Assembly: GCA_963556195.1 (NCBI GenBank)
Contig: OY744517.1
Span: 148,861,882-148,925,881 of the forward strand
Source of the DNA: Sepiola atlantica
Taxonomy: Eukaryota; Mollusca; Cephalopoda; Sepiida; Sepiolidae
DNA: 64,000 nucleotides
Reading direction: 5' to 3'
The notes below the pieces were generated by a model. That model did not search any database. It was not told the DNA's origin and worked only from the letters and a program-made list of their open reading frames with translations. Below are positions 21,922 through 31,818 of this stretch, piece by piece (the stretch's first letter is position 1; the number at the start of each line of letters is the position of its first letter). Position numbers and translations under genes: made by a program.

Positions 21922-23554
21922 TAATTAAAAATGCTTTAAACATTTGGCTTTGCATTTGTGCTGCTCTGTGTCAGTTTCACGATGCAGGAACCAGCAGATA
22001 TCGCCCATCATGCGCGGGTTGTGCCGCCCTTGGTAACGCGTCTCAATGAGTAAAATCTCTTGGTAGAATCGCTCACCGTGCTCGTCCGAGAAAGCTCCCA
22101 AGTTGTCAGGGAAGAAATTCAGGTGCTGGTGTAGGAAATGGATCTTCAGGGACATCCTGGAGCCAAGTTTCTTGAAGGACTCCAGCTGCACTATTTCTTC
22201 ATAGTTGTCTGCGCGCTAGTTCCCCAAGAAGTTGTCCGTCACAGCTTTGAAGCTCCTCCACGCTGCCAGCTCTTTGGGGTTTAGAGTTGCCGGAAAAGTT
22301 TCATCCTTCATTACCTCTCGGATTTGCGGTCCAACAAAGACACCAGCCTTGATCTTAGCCTCCGACAAGGTGTTGCCAAACTTCTCCTTCAGGTATAAAA
22401 ACCCACACCCATTCAGATCCATTGCCCGTACAAAATTCTTCATCAAGCCGAGTTTTATGTGGAGTGGTGGAAGGAAAATCTTGGCGTGGTCGACAAGGGC
22501 GACATTCTTCACGTTGTATCGACCAGGTACGTGCTCCGTCCGCTCTTTCCAATCAATCTTCGTCCAGTAATTCTTGTCGTCTCTGCTATCCCAGAGACAA
22601 AGGAAGCACATGTATTTCGTGTAGCCTGACTGCAGCCCTAACAACAGCGCCACCACATTCAAGTCTCCGCAGATGTGCCAGTTGAAGTCATTCTACTTGA
22701 TGGAATCAAGCAGCTGCCGCATAGTCTCATAGGTATATTTTATGCCGAACGTGTGAGCCAGTGGGACTGATGGTTTCTTGTTGCCATTGTGGAGCAGAAC
22801 AGCCTTCACGCTGTTCTTCCCCGAGTCGATGAAGAGGCGTCAGTCTGCAGGATCGTGATCACACCCAAGTTCTTTAAACAGACCGTTGATGTCACTGCAG
22901 AATGTCATCGTGTCTTCCATCTCAAAGTACTGAGCCATGTCGCTGTGACGTGCTCTGAACAAGGATATCTTGGTGTTAGGTTCAAGTAGATTCTACTTCT
23001 GCAGCCTTGATCCAAGCAGCTCTGCCTTCGCCTTTGACAGCGAGAGATCTCTTACAAGATAATTTAACTCTCCCTGGTTCAGAAGGTGTGGTTCTTGTTC
23101 TTGAGTGTCGGGTTCAAAAGGTTCATCACCATCTTCTTCGCCACTGCTTACAGTTATGTTCGGATCAAATGGACATGTTGGAACGGGGTTCTCGTCATCA
23201 TGAGGTACAGGTTTACGAGCAGAGACGCAGTCAGCGTACTTGATGTGGCCTTATTCTTCCTGTTAAAGCCGGCGATGCTTGTGCAGCAGAAATAACAATC
23301 ATCATGACGATTCTGCGGCTCACGCCATATCATGGGCACCGCAACCACTGAGTCAATGCTGAGTGGCAGCTTGTGCAGCAGATGTGTGGTGCCCAGCTCT
23401 TTTCTTGGTCCCCGACCTTACACCCGAAGTAGTGAAAGTAGACGGCCTTCATTTTCACTGCTCTAGATACACTTCGCTGTTGATCTTTTTGGGTAAACCG
23501 ACCACAGACATAACAGAAGTTGTCTGGATGATTGATACAAGAACGTCTACTCAT
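21922..23554 (-). pseudogene. Putative transposase of an uncharacterised animal protein family (decayed)
   Basis: The start is MSRRSCINHP at 23,554 and the last codon is at about 21,925, for about 540 residues without introns. The N-terminus has Cys/His pairs (CINHPDNFCYVCG, HICCTSC, then DCYFCC), suggesting zinc binding. A middle block contains ELNYLVRDLSLSKAKAELLG, RLFIDSGK, AVLLHNGNKKPSVPLAHT, ICGDLNVVALLLGLQSGYTK and FLCLWDSR. The C-terminal block has GRMSLKIHFLH-type sequence and FSDEHGERFYQE. I recognise these motifs from intronless, uncharacterised predicted proteins common in animal genomes. This copy has one frameshift near 23,340 and four in-frame stops, three of which fit single-base changes of Trp or Lys codons. 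Asp at 22,825-22,827, Asp at 22,663-22,665 and Glu in DEHGE are candidate catalytic residues, by inference. Confidence 0.8.
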
Positions 23555-23635
23555 GTTTAACTGAAAGAAAAAAAAAAGAAAAATTAGTAGTTACATAAGT
23601 ACGTTATATCGTAGTTACGTAAGAGGTGGTAGGCT

Positions 23636-23777
23636 ACTTCTAGGCAATGGGAGTATTTCTGAAACTCAAAATCCATACGTGATACAGCAAAACGGTTATG
23701 ATTTTTGAAATCAGCGTACCCAAATTAGTCTAAATCAATTTACATATCTCCAGTAGCAAACATGTTGTTGTCCAGTG
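23636..23777 (-). repeat. Right terminal inverted repeat of the 2.1-kb transposon
   Basis: Inverted counterpart of 21,675-21,825. It ends TTGTCCAGTG on the plus strand. The boundary is confirmed by the MITE sequence resuming at TAATAAAAAGCC. Confidence 0.92.
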
Positions 23778-23883
23778 TAATAAAAAGCCGAAAAAAAGTT
23801 TTTTTTGTCTTTTAGTGTTAGAGAGGTAAATAAGGGGCAGGTAACTCTTCACAACAGCTCTAGCTTTCGAACAATATTTTTTC

Positions 23884-23901
23884 TAACCCTAAACCCTAAC
23901 C

Positions 23902-23942
<41 letters not shown>

Positions 23943-23952
23943 CCCTAACCCT
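23884..23952. repeat. Interstitial telomere-like (CCCTAA)n array
   Basis: About 11 units of CCCTAA with two CCCTAAA variants, sitting in the core of the MITE. The unit equals the TTAGGG telomere repeat of most animals. Confidence 0.95.
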
Positions 23953-24239
23953 TTTATGTCTAATCGACGTTCCCCTTGCACAGTAGCCACATGTGCAACG
24001 CCAATTAAAGCCATCTGTTTTGATTACTGGAAATCGTGTTTAAAAAGAGTTAACTGCCCCTTATTGACTTCTCCAACACTAAAAGGCAAAAAAAAACTTT
24101 TTTTCGGCTTTTTATTATACAAGCACCGATCTTTTTTTCTATCTCTCACTCGCATACATATCATCTTCCCAAAATATATTTCATTCTCCCATTTTTTATA
24201 TTCCTTTTTTATTGATGAGTCATTACGTACGTAGGCATA

Positions 24240-24450
24240 GAGCCACTCGGGAACACAGTTTAATGACTTATGAAGACGGTTTCAGAAATGTTTTTGACTA
24301 GTATCAAAATTGAAAGACGATTATGTTTTAACACTTCGGAAAATAATCCTGTGGCAACATATTCCACAGGTTTGTAGTTCTTGGAGGAAAAACTCTTTTC
24401 ATGAAAATGTCATTTGATGTTAGACACACGGGGAAGAAATGATATTTCTT
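24240..24450 (-). mobile_element. Non-LTR retrotransposon C-terminal fragment
   Basis: The minus strand reads KRVFPPRTTNLWNMLPQDYF, then KHNRLSILILVKN in a shifted frame. The FPRT..LWN.LP box followed by a hydrophobic F/L-K-V-N segment is typical of the C-terminal end of CR1/Jockey-group reverse transcriptases. Only about 70 codons remain. Confidence 0.75.
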
Positions 24451-25340
24451 TACACTGGTTGTAAAAAGAAGAGTTATTGCTGTAAAAGTTATAATTCTTG
24501 TCCTTATCTTCTGTTGTGCCTTTCTTTACTAGTTTCATTTTTACCTCGCTGTCATTTTGTTTGTAAAATCATTTAAACTCAGCTTTAAATCAATGATTTC
24601 CCTTTTGAAATTTCTCTAAAATTGTCTATTTACTTGTTTATTATTCCCGTATTTAAAAATGAGAAAATACAACTTTTTTTCTATTTTTATTATTATTTGA
24701 TCTTATTTTTCTCAGATTTTACGTTTTTGAAAAAAAAAGTTCTCCAAATTTCAATCCCATTTTCTCTTTCAGAATGTTTTTTTTTTTTTCGAATTTCTGG
24801 TCTAATTCGTACTGCTCCATTTTTTTGTAGTTGTGCCTTACCGCTATTTATTCATTTTCACCCTCCCCTTTTTCGTTTTGTTCCTTCTCTAAATCTCTTT
24901 CAATTAAATCGTCTCCTTCCGCCTTGTCATAAAGAAACCTTTCTGCTTCAAGTGTTGCAAACAATATCCAGTACTGACGCGTTCACTGTGCGAGCGATTT
25001 TCGAAATGAGAATAAAAATCTCGTAACAATAGACTGAAACGGTTGTCTTTTGTGCGATGGTAGCGTCATATAATTACTGTTTCTCTTCGTTCCTCCGTCG
25101 TCGTTTTTCTGTTGTTGGTTGGGTGGAAGGATGAAAGATAACAAAAGTGGATGAGATGAATGTTAAATGTAAGAAATAAAGCGAGAATAGGAGGGAAGAG
25201 AAGATAGGGAAGACTAAATACCAGTACTGAAAAATACTATGAAATAGCAATAAATATTTGAAAAATATTTTTACACGAATGTAAGCCCTCCGTCAAAAAT
25301 GACGTAAAGAATTATACTTTGCAATACTTGAAAATAATAT
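24451..25340. other. T-rich intergenic stretch, unrecognised 134-codon frame
   Basis: The plus-strand frame at 24,622-25,026 is Phe/Leu/Ser-rich because the DNA is T-rich. It has no domain, and the tract of T at 24,779-24,790 interrupts any natural coding look. I do not call a gene. Confidence 0.5.
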
Positions 25341-25614
25341 TTAAACTGGTGGAGTATCAATCTAAGTGCTGTTACTTGAGGTAACATCACTATGAGAAGG
25401 TGCACCATTACTTGTATGAGTTAGTGTATAGCAGAGTTCAGAAGATCTTATTTGGGCTTCGAATACTATGTTATTTGGAATATTTGCTCAGGGTTGACTT
25501 GTAGGGTGAATTACCGTTATATCAGGTTGTTCTGACAAACCTTTTTATAGAGAGACCGAAGGCGCTCGATGATGGTGTCTAATAGGTAATTCAAACTTTC
25601 CACTAAGTAATTCA

Positions 25615-25618
<4 letters not shown>

Positions 25619-25675
<57 letters not shown>

Positions 25676-25684
25676 CATACATAC
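25619..25684. repeat. (TA)n-(CATA)n microsatellite
   Basis: TA array followed by a few ACAT units. Confidence 0.95.
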
Positions 25685-26117
25685 ATATTATTTTTGCTTC
25701 AGGTAATAAAAAAGTTAGGGACATTAATTTTCCTCTCACTTATTGACCAGCTAACTATGTTATAGTATATCTTTCTTTGTCGTCTTTTAGTTTTATTGGA
25801 TTCTAGGAAAAGAATTAATCTAGTCTGTTGGAGTATCCATCTAAGTGCTATTACTAGAGGCAACATCACTTCGAGGAGGTTCACCAGTCCTCGCATACGC
25901 CAGTGTGGATTAGCTATACCGAGAGGATCTTATTGGGGCTTCGGACACTATGTTATTTTGAATATTTAGTTAAGGGTTTCTTGTAGGAGGAAATATCTTT
26001 ATTTCAGCTTGTCCTAACAAACCGTAAGTGTTTAGTAGGCATTCAAGTTCTCTCTATTAAGCAATTAAGTTATCTTCAATACGCATTCACGTTCTTTCCA
26101 GTAGGCATTCAAGTTCT

Positions 26118-26144
26118 ATCTCTCTTTCTCTCTCTCTCTCTCTC

Positions 26145-26208
<64 letters not shown>
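26118..26208. repeat. Compound (CT)n-(TA)n microsatellite
   Basis: CT tract then a long TA array, within the spacer between repeat copies two and three. Confidence 0.95.
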
Positions 26209-26209
<1 letters not shown>

Positions 26210-26729
26210 CCTATTTGCTTAATTTTGCTTCAGCCGAAGTTCTCAGAAATCAAAGACCCATTCCTGGGGCTAACACTTGATCCCTATATGAGACATTCAA
26301 ACATTCCATTAAAATTCTCCTTTATTTCTCAAACGTTGAGTAAGTAAAGAAGTAAAGAACATTAATTTTGCGCTCTCTAATCGACCATTAAACTATGTTA
26401 TAGTGTGTCGTTCTTGTGGTCGCTTGATCTTACCGGATTCCAGGACAAGAATACATCTTGTCTGGTGGAGTATCCAGCTAAGTGTTGTTACGTGAGGTAA
26501 CATTACTAGGAGAAGGTGCACTATTTCTTGTATGAGCCAGTGTATAGTCGTGCCGAGGGGATCTTATTTGTGTTGCAAATACTGTTATTCTGAATAGTTG
26601 GTCAGCGTTTACTTGTAGGGTGAAGTATCCTCATGTAAAGTTGTCCTGACAAACCCCTGTACAGAGAGACCGAAGATACTCGAGGATTGTGTCTAGTAGG
26701 TAATTCAAACTCCCCATTGTTAAACAGTT

Positions 26730-27246
26730 TGAATACGTTAAGGGTATTGGGTCGTTAAGCGACCTGAGTCTTGTGTAACATATTCTCACAAAGGTTTTCT
26801 TTATTGTTTTAAACTATTCGGACTGTGTAGATAGTTGATAGGTTTTCACTTTGGACAACAAGCAAAAGTTTCAAGTGGCTGTAAAATAATGCAGCAGATG
26901 TTGTGCTTATGTGCATATGACAATGTTTGACTTTTTATACAAGAAAATGCCCTCGTGGCGTTTAGAGATTCTTTGGAAAATACCACCCAGAAAATGGTTA
27001 CTTTAAAATAGAGACTAGATACTTTCTAATACAAGTAAGTTACGCTTCCAACGGAGATATCCCTTACGCGGACATATATGTGTATGTTTAATATACAGTC
27101 TAAATCTGTGGATATGACATTTCCTTACTTCCATTAATGGCAGGTGAAATGCTTTGTGCTGATAATCAAATGATAAACAGTAATTTTATATCAGTATCTC
27201 TCAATTTTACAAATACGAACTCTATGTAATGGCCCTAGGAATGTTA
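26730..27246. other. Intergenic, nothing recognised
   Basis: No repeat with defined ends and no credible frame. Confidence 0.4.
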
Positions 27247-27853
27247 ACCCCCCAAAAGAGTAATAACGTCGTTTTCCGACCCATACACTTTTATTGGAAA
27301 TACGATATGCATCAGCTCAATAATTGTATTTTTTGATTATGACATGCTGAACGTATTGAAAATGAAAATTTATTTGTATTACGCATCAAAAAGGAAAAAC
27401 TAATTAATTAGTAAATCAGCCGACATACTGGGATACATCCAACATGGCCTCTATTCAATATAAAAATCGGAATGTAGAATAGTGAGTTATATAAAAATAA
27501 TTTATTTGAAGCAATAAAAATATTTATAAAAAATACTTGTTTCACAAAAAAATTCTCATGTTTTAAATAAATTATTTTTATATTACTTACTAAAAGACTT
27601 TACTTCTTTTCGTCTTACCTCTTCTCCGTTCCAAGTTTTATATCGCCGAGCATCCATTTTAGAAATATGCCAATGTGTCGGCTAATTTACTAAAATAAAA
27701 TGCGTTTTCCCTATTTTATACATAATACTAAATTGATGTTTATGCCAATACGTTCAGCATGTCATATTCTTTTCAAAAAAAAAAAATAGTTACTGAATAT
27801 CATAATTCCGATAAAATTATGTGTCTGGATACGATATGATTACCCCCCAAAAG
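27247..27853. mobile_element. 583-bp foldback MITE with 12-bp flanking direct repeats
   Basis: ACCCCCCAAAAG occurs at 27,247-27,258 and again at 27,842-27,853. Between them nearly the whole 583 bp folds back. ATTATGACATGCTGAACGTA on the left pairs with TACGTTCAGCATGTCATATT on the right. CAGCCGACATACTGGGATAC pairs with a CATATGCCAATGTGTCGGCT-like segment. The centre (ATAAAAATAATTTATTT with AAATAAATTATTTTTAT) is an almost perfect palindrome. The arms are old and differ at many positions. No coding sequence is present. A 9-12 bp duplication would fit a Mutator-like origin, by inference. Confidence 0.82.
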
Positions 27854-27859
27854 TTGCTC

Positions 27860-28630
27860 ATTAATACTAGCATGGTCTTGTCTCTTAATTTAGATCAGCT
27901 GTTTTATTTCAGCTTGCCTGTCGCATTACCGCAAATGCGCTGCAGAATCGAATACCTACATAGAAATGTGGCGCAACGAATAAAAGCGTGCATATTAACA
28001 ACCAATTCTAAGTGACATTTTTCTGAACGTTATATAAAAATCAACCCATCTATCCGGTCAGGACTGACGGAACAAGAACAAATGAACCTTTGTGGATTAA
28101 ACAAAAGGATCAGTTTGAAATTCTGTATTTTTGACTCCTACAGGATTCGAACCTGCGCTTCACAAAAGGGACAGCATAAGGCGGGTGTCATCTATCATCG
28201 TTTGATTAACGAGCGTTACAACTAAAGGAAGCTGGAGTTGTATAAATAACTCAGCCCCGAAGCTTTACAATTAACGTTTGATTCCTTAAAGCTTTCCCCA
28301 TGTACGTCGTTTATGTTTTTACTAGCACAGTAACCATAATCTATATGATGCAACAAGCCAGCCAATACGGTGAACCTGTTATATGTTTAATATTGTTATT
28401 TATCTCCGACTGTATATTAAGTACTATGTTGCTTTATTCGTTGATGCTAATGTTTGCGTGGATAATCTCATTTAATAAACAATTAATTTAATTTCCGGAG
28501 CTGTGAATAAACATCAATAATGTTATATTAATATCACTTGTAACAAAAATAAAGAAGGATTTAACGCAAAGCTAGGAGGATGAGTTATTTCTATAATTTT
28601 GGCATTCTCTAGCAGGGCATAGTTGTTTTA
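27860..28630. other. Intergenic with a minus-strand SINE-like piece
   Basis: Only the B-box-like site at 28,143-28,153 is recognised. The 64- and 63-codon frames at 27,821 and 28,300 have no motif. Confidence 0.4.
28050..28230 (-). mobile_element. tRNA-derived SINE-like fragment
   Basis: On the minus strand GGTTCGAATCC at 28,143-28,153 is a perfect RNA polymerase III B box. The downstream side (minus strand) carries the CTTTTGTTTAATCC-type block also found near 20,290, which suggests a shared SINE tail. Confidence 0.55.
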
Positions 28631-28750
28631 AGCGGTCCGAGACAACACCTCGTTATATAGTCCTTTTTTTAAGGCACAGGTTCGAATCCTATGCGAAACT
28701 CATTTTTCACTTTGTGGGCTTGTTCGTTTATTCCCAGCCCCATGGACAAA
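28615..28750 (+). mobile_element. tRNA-derived SINE-like fragment
   Basis: GGTTCGAATCC at 28,679-28,689 is a perfect B box. AGTTGTTTTAAGCGGTCCGA about 50 bases upstream is a weak A-box candidate. It does not fold as a complete tRNA, so it is not called as one. Confidence 0.55.
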
Positions 28751-28759
28751 ATTTATTAT

Positions 28760-29090
28760 TTATTTGATAAAAAAATATTAGCGCCAACAAAAAAGCAGTG
28801 TAATAGATAATATACTTATGTATACAATGTTTTGAATATCTAAAAAAAAAAGTTAAGGATAACCGAAGCAACTTATAATGAGAATATTTTGCTTTTGAAC
28901 GTTAATCTCGTCTATAAAAAAACATTGTTAATATGAAAATCAAACTATTATCTTTACGGACGACACACACAACTTATAATTTGTCTTCATATCTCTAGAA
29001 ACACTATGTTATCCGAATAATAATTCCTATAAATAGTTATCTATTGAATTTCGACTTTGCTAGTTAGGAATGACGTAAACACGTTATATT
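28760..29090. other. AT-rich intergenic
   Basis: Nothing recognised. Confidence 0.4.
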
Positions 29091-29095
29091 GGTCC

Positions 29096-29680
29096 CCCGA
29101 TTTATAAAATCGGGAAACTTATGTTTTGAGGCATGTCCGTCCGTCCGTCCGTCCGTCCGTCCGGATTTTTCTCCGCAACCATCCATTGAATTTCTCTGAA
29201 ATTTTGCATGAAGATGTAACTTTGGTCAGGGTAGAAAGTAACATTCTCCGATTTTTGAAAGAAAATCTGGTTAGCCCCCAAGGGGTAAAAAGGCCCCGAA
29301 ATGGCAAAAAATGACATTTTTTGCCCCATAACTTTTCATCCATCCATTCAATTTCTCTGAAACTTGGTCAAAATGTGGAGGCAATTGTTCCTAATAGAAA
29401 ATAAGTATCGTTGACCTTGGAAAAAATCTGATTTGCGCCCCCAGGGGGTCAAAAGCCATCAAAAGTGCAAAAAAATGACCCTTTTCTCCCATAACGTTTG
29501 ATCCATCCATTCAATTTTTCTGATAACTTTGCCAAAATGTAGAGGCAATTGTTCTGGATATAAAATGAGCATCCTTGACCTCAGCAAAAATTTTGGTTAG
29601 CGCCCCAGGGGGTCAAAGGGGGGTCAAAAATGCCCCAAATTGCCCAAATTTATTGCATTTTACACTCGCCACATCGAGTC
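29096..29680. repeat. Hairpin, (GTCC)n and ~160-bp tandem repeat unit
   Basis: The block opens with a hairpin (CCCGATTT, loop ATA, AAATCGGG at 29,096-29,114). Seven GTCC units follow at about 29,134-29,163, then three diverged ~160-bp repeats. Each repeat contains ATCCATTCAATTT(C/T)TCTGA, a GTCAAAATGT(A/G)GAGGCAATTG block (weaker in unit 1), a TTGACCT block, and a GGGGTCAAAA block close to its end. A C/T-poor G run follows at 29,690. The overlapping short frames on both strands are by-products. The layout looks like a defined dispersed element whose class I do not know. Confidence 0.8.
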
Positions 29681-29689
29681 ACATACAGA

Positions 29690-29715
29690 GGGGGGGGGGG
29701 GGCACACACACGCGG
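29690..29715. repeat. Poly-G then CA tract
   Basis: About 12 consecutive G followed by a short CACACACA. Confidence 0.9.
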
Positions 29716-29779
29716 CTTGTTGTTCTTCCTCTCTACTGAACATTAATCCAGTCAAATAATATTAATGCTATCTGTATAA

Positions 29780-30350
29780 AAGCCAAATACGTACTAAGAT
29801 GAAGAGGTGCTGCTCAGAGCGCCTTTCCTACCCTGTACCAAACCCGACTTTAAAATCTAGTGGCCGATGTTTTTTCTCTCCTCCCTATACCCATTCTTCC
29901 AGAAGAGACGTTGCTAGACTTTCTCTACTTTGTCGTTTTTTTTTCACGGCAGGTGCTCGACTGAGCTCCAATCTATGAAATCATTCTGCAAAACAATCAC
30001 AAAAACTCGTCTAGCTACAACAACTGTCAATAATTTCCCTTTCTCTCTGTGTGTGCCTAAAACTAAGCAAAACTTCCATGATCAACGTTTCTTTCCTAGG
30101 ACGAAACGTCTATGGAACACAGTACCACGGGGCTGCTTCCCAACTAACTACAACATAGTCGCTTTCAAGTCCAATCTAAACAAATTCTTGTTAACCCGTC
30201 CTCTTGGATAATAAAATTCTGATAAATTCTGATAAACTTCAACTTCATTACCAATCATCACAGTGTTGTCTCACCGTCCGCATGAAACTCAGAAACCCTT
30301 ATCCTCGAGTGGCATTTGTGCCTTGATAAGTGGTGACTATTTAGTAAAAA
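29780..30350 (+). mobile_element. Non-LTR retrotransposon 3' end (family B)
   Basis: The plus strand translates to RCCSERLSYPVPNPTL, then RDVARLSLLCRFFFTAGARL and, in the 93-codon open frame at 29,930-30,211, NNFPFSLCVPKTKQNFHDQR, FFPRTKRLWNTVPRGCFPTN, NIVAFKSNLNKFLLTRPLG and a stop. This is the C-terminal end of a CR1/Jockey-group reverse transcriptase. The 3' untranslated part carries CTTATCCTCGAGTGGC and GCCTTGATAAGTGGT, which recur at 35.6 kb. It ends in A/AAC-rich sequence near 30,355. Confidence 0.87.
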
Positions 30351-30359
30351 GCAAAAAAC

Positions 30360-31180
30360 AACAACATTTATACTTCTTATATATATGTTTTACGATATGT
30401 AAACTGATGTTAATTTGGGGGTGTGGTCTTTGGCATTTATTAAGAGTTCTATGCGTGTATCATTCCTAAAAAAAAACGCCGTGGGACGGGTACAACAGTT
30501 AGGCATTTGTAAATAATTATGTTCATGGTGTATTAACTTTACATTTGCATGTTTCTTAACGTAATTTAAAAATATCATTATGTCATGACATAAGAAAAGT
30601 ATTTAAACCAGATCACATTCATAAAATAAACAACAATAACTTCGTAGTATTAACATTTTGGGAAGAGAGGAAGGTAAATATATTCCTTTGATCTGCAATT
30701 AGAAAGCCCCGAAAACGTACATATTATGTGTAACCGTGAACAATTTCTATTTGTTTTTCTAAACAAATTTGAATTATATTTATTAAAACTACAAAGAAAA
30801 AAACAACAACAAAGGAAAAACAAAAATACAAAGACGTAACAAAAAAAAAAACGAAGAGAGTTTGTTATTGTAATAAATACATCCGTCCATTATACGTTTC
30901 AAAAGATGGCCGTTATTTATTGCAATTTATTTATTCGCTGTATTTTTTGCCGGATCCGGTTATACAAAGGAAATACCAAGAATTAAGATACAAAAAAGTC
31001 CACAATGCATTTGAAAATCAGGAACAACCGCTTTACAAAACAATACATGCAAAATATGTTTTTTTCCTGTTAATGCTAGCTCGTTATGTTTCCTTTCTCC
31101 TCGATAGGTAATGCATATACACATATACATATATGGATATACTTAAAGATTACGCGTATTAATAAAGAGGTGAAAAATAA
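30360..31180. other. AT-rich intergenic
   Basis: Several A-rich tracts. No recognisable gene or repeat. Confidence 0.4.
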
Positions 31181-31184
31181 ATGT

Positions 31185-31186
<2 letters not shown>

Positions 31187-31222
<36 letters not shown>

Positions 31223-31264
31223 CAGAGGGTAGTGCAGTATCAGTGCAGTTCCAACGAGAGAAAA

Positions 31265-31312
<48 letters not shown>
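31187..31312. repeat. Two (TA)n arrays around a 45-bp spacer
   Basis: TA arrays at about 31,187-31,220 and 31,266-31,312. Confidence 0.95.
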
Positions 31313-31313
<1 letters not shown>

Positions 31314-31599
31314 TTTGTAAAGTTCATACCGTCTTTAAAGCATCCAAATTAAATTTAAGAACAAGGAGTAAGGTAAAATAAAATACCTTTTAAAACAAGT
31401 TTAAAGATGCGATATTTTTTTTTTATTAAAAAAAAAGAAAAATCGATACCGAATTTTTTTCTTTTTTTTATAAACTTTCATTTTTAGTTTATAGTACAGA
31501 TAAATTTGAATTGGTCTCTTCAGTGTAGTTTGTAGATCCGATCTTATTGGACCGCCGGTTTAGTTGTTGCAACCGGTTTATGAGGTGTTTTTTTTTCTC

Positions 31600-31729
31600 A
31601 CTTCCGGTACGAGATTACGCTTTTTTAGGCGATTACATGTCGTTTTATGACCTTGCCGCTAGGACTTAAGGTTAGAAGCAAACACTTTTGGCTTTTAAAT
31701 TGCGCCGGAAATTGGGAACATAGTACGTT

Positions 31730-31818
<89 letters not shown>

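Larger units (their letters stand above)
21675..23777 (-). mobile_element. 2.1-kb DNA transposon with long TIRs and one intronless gene
   Basis: The ends are CACTGGGCAACA and, inverted, CACTGGACAACA. The inner terminal inverted repeat matches at 112 of 118 positions by direct comparison. A single decayed gene on the minus strand fills the interior, starting about 80 bp from one arm and stopping about 100 bp from the other. The insertion is in the left arm of a MITE whose right arm gives the empty-site sequence. The comparison implies a duplication of 3 bp (TAA, left copy now TAT) or of 2 bp (TA). CACTG-type tips with 2-3 bp duplications resemble the CACTA/Mirage/Chapaev group. That assignment is inference. 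Confidence 0.88.
21654..24135. mobile_element. MITE with 8-bp target duplication, interrupted by a DNA transposon
   Basis: GATCTTTT at 21,654-21,661 and again at 24,128-24,135 flanks an element that begins GGTGCTTGTATA and ends TATACAAGCACC. Removing the nested insert (21,675-23,777) leaves about 360 bp with terminal inverted repeats of about 80 bp. The left arm is 21,662-21,674 plus 23,778-23,849; the right arm is 24,045-24,127. In the longest continuous part about 67 of 72 positions are complementary. The core has telomere-like repeats and no coding sequence. An 8-bp duplication fits hAT, P or Merlin groups. The GG start is more like Merlin, but this is inference. Confidence 0.9.
25346..26722. 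repeat. Three diverged copies of a ~210-270 bp repeat
   Basis: Copies at 25,346-25,616, 25,826-26,035 and 26,461-26,722 share, in order, GGTGGAGTATC, TAAGTGCTGTTAC, a GGTAACATCACT block, a GTGCACCATTA block, GATCTTATTTGGGC, ACTATGTTATTT and a TGTCCTGACAAACC block. The second and third copies also share the preceding 130 bp (ACATTAATTTT, AACTATGTTATAGT), giving a longer period near 635 bp. Each has a microsatellite or spacer between. The frames across the units carry no recognisable protein. Confidence 0.8.

Noticed and set aside
22232..22685. Plus-strand frames of 87-112 codons over the putative transposase
   Set aside because: Antisense shadows of the minus-strand gene, whose motifs are clear.
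24622..25026. 134-codon plus-strand frame as a possible gene
   Set aside because: Composition follows the local T-richness, poly-T and poly-A runs lie inside it, and there are no motifs.
28615..28720. Functional tRNA gene with perfect B box
   Set aside because: The sequence upstream of the B box does not form acceptor, D and anticodon stems with usual spacing. SINE-like is the better reading.
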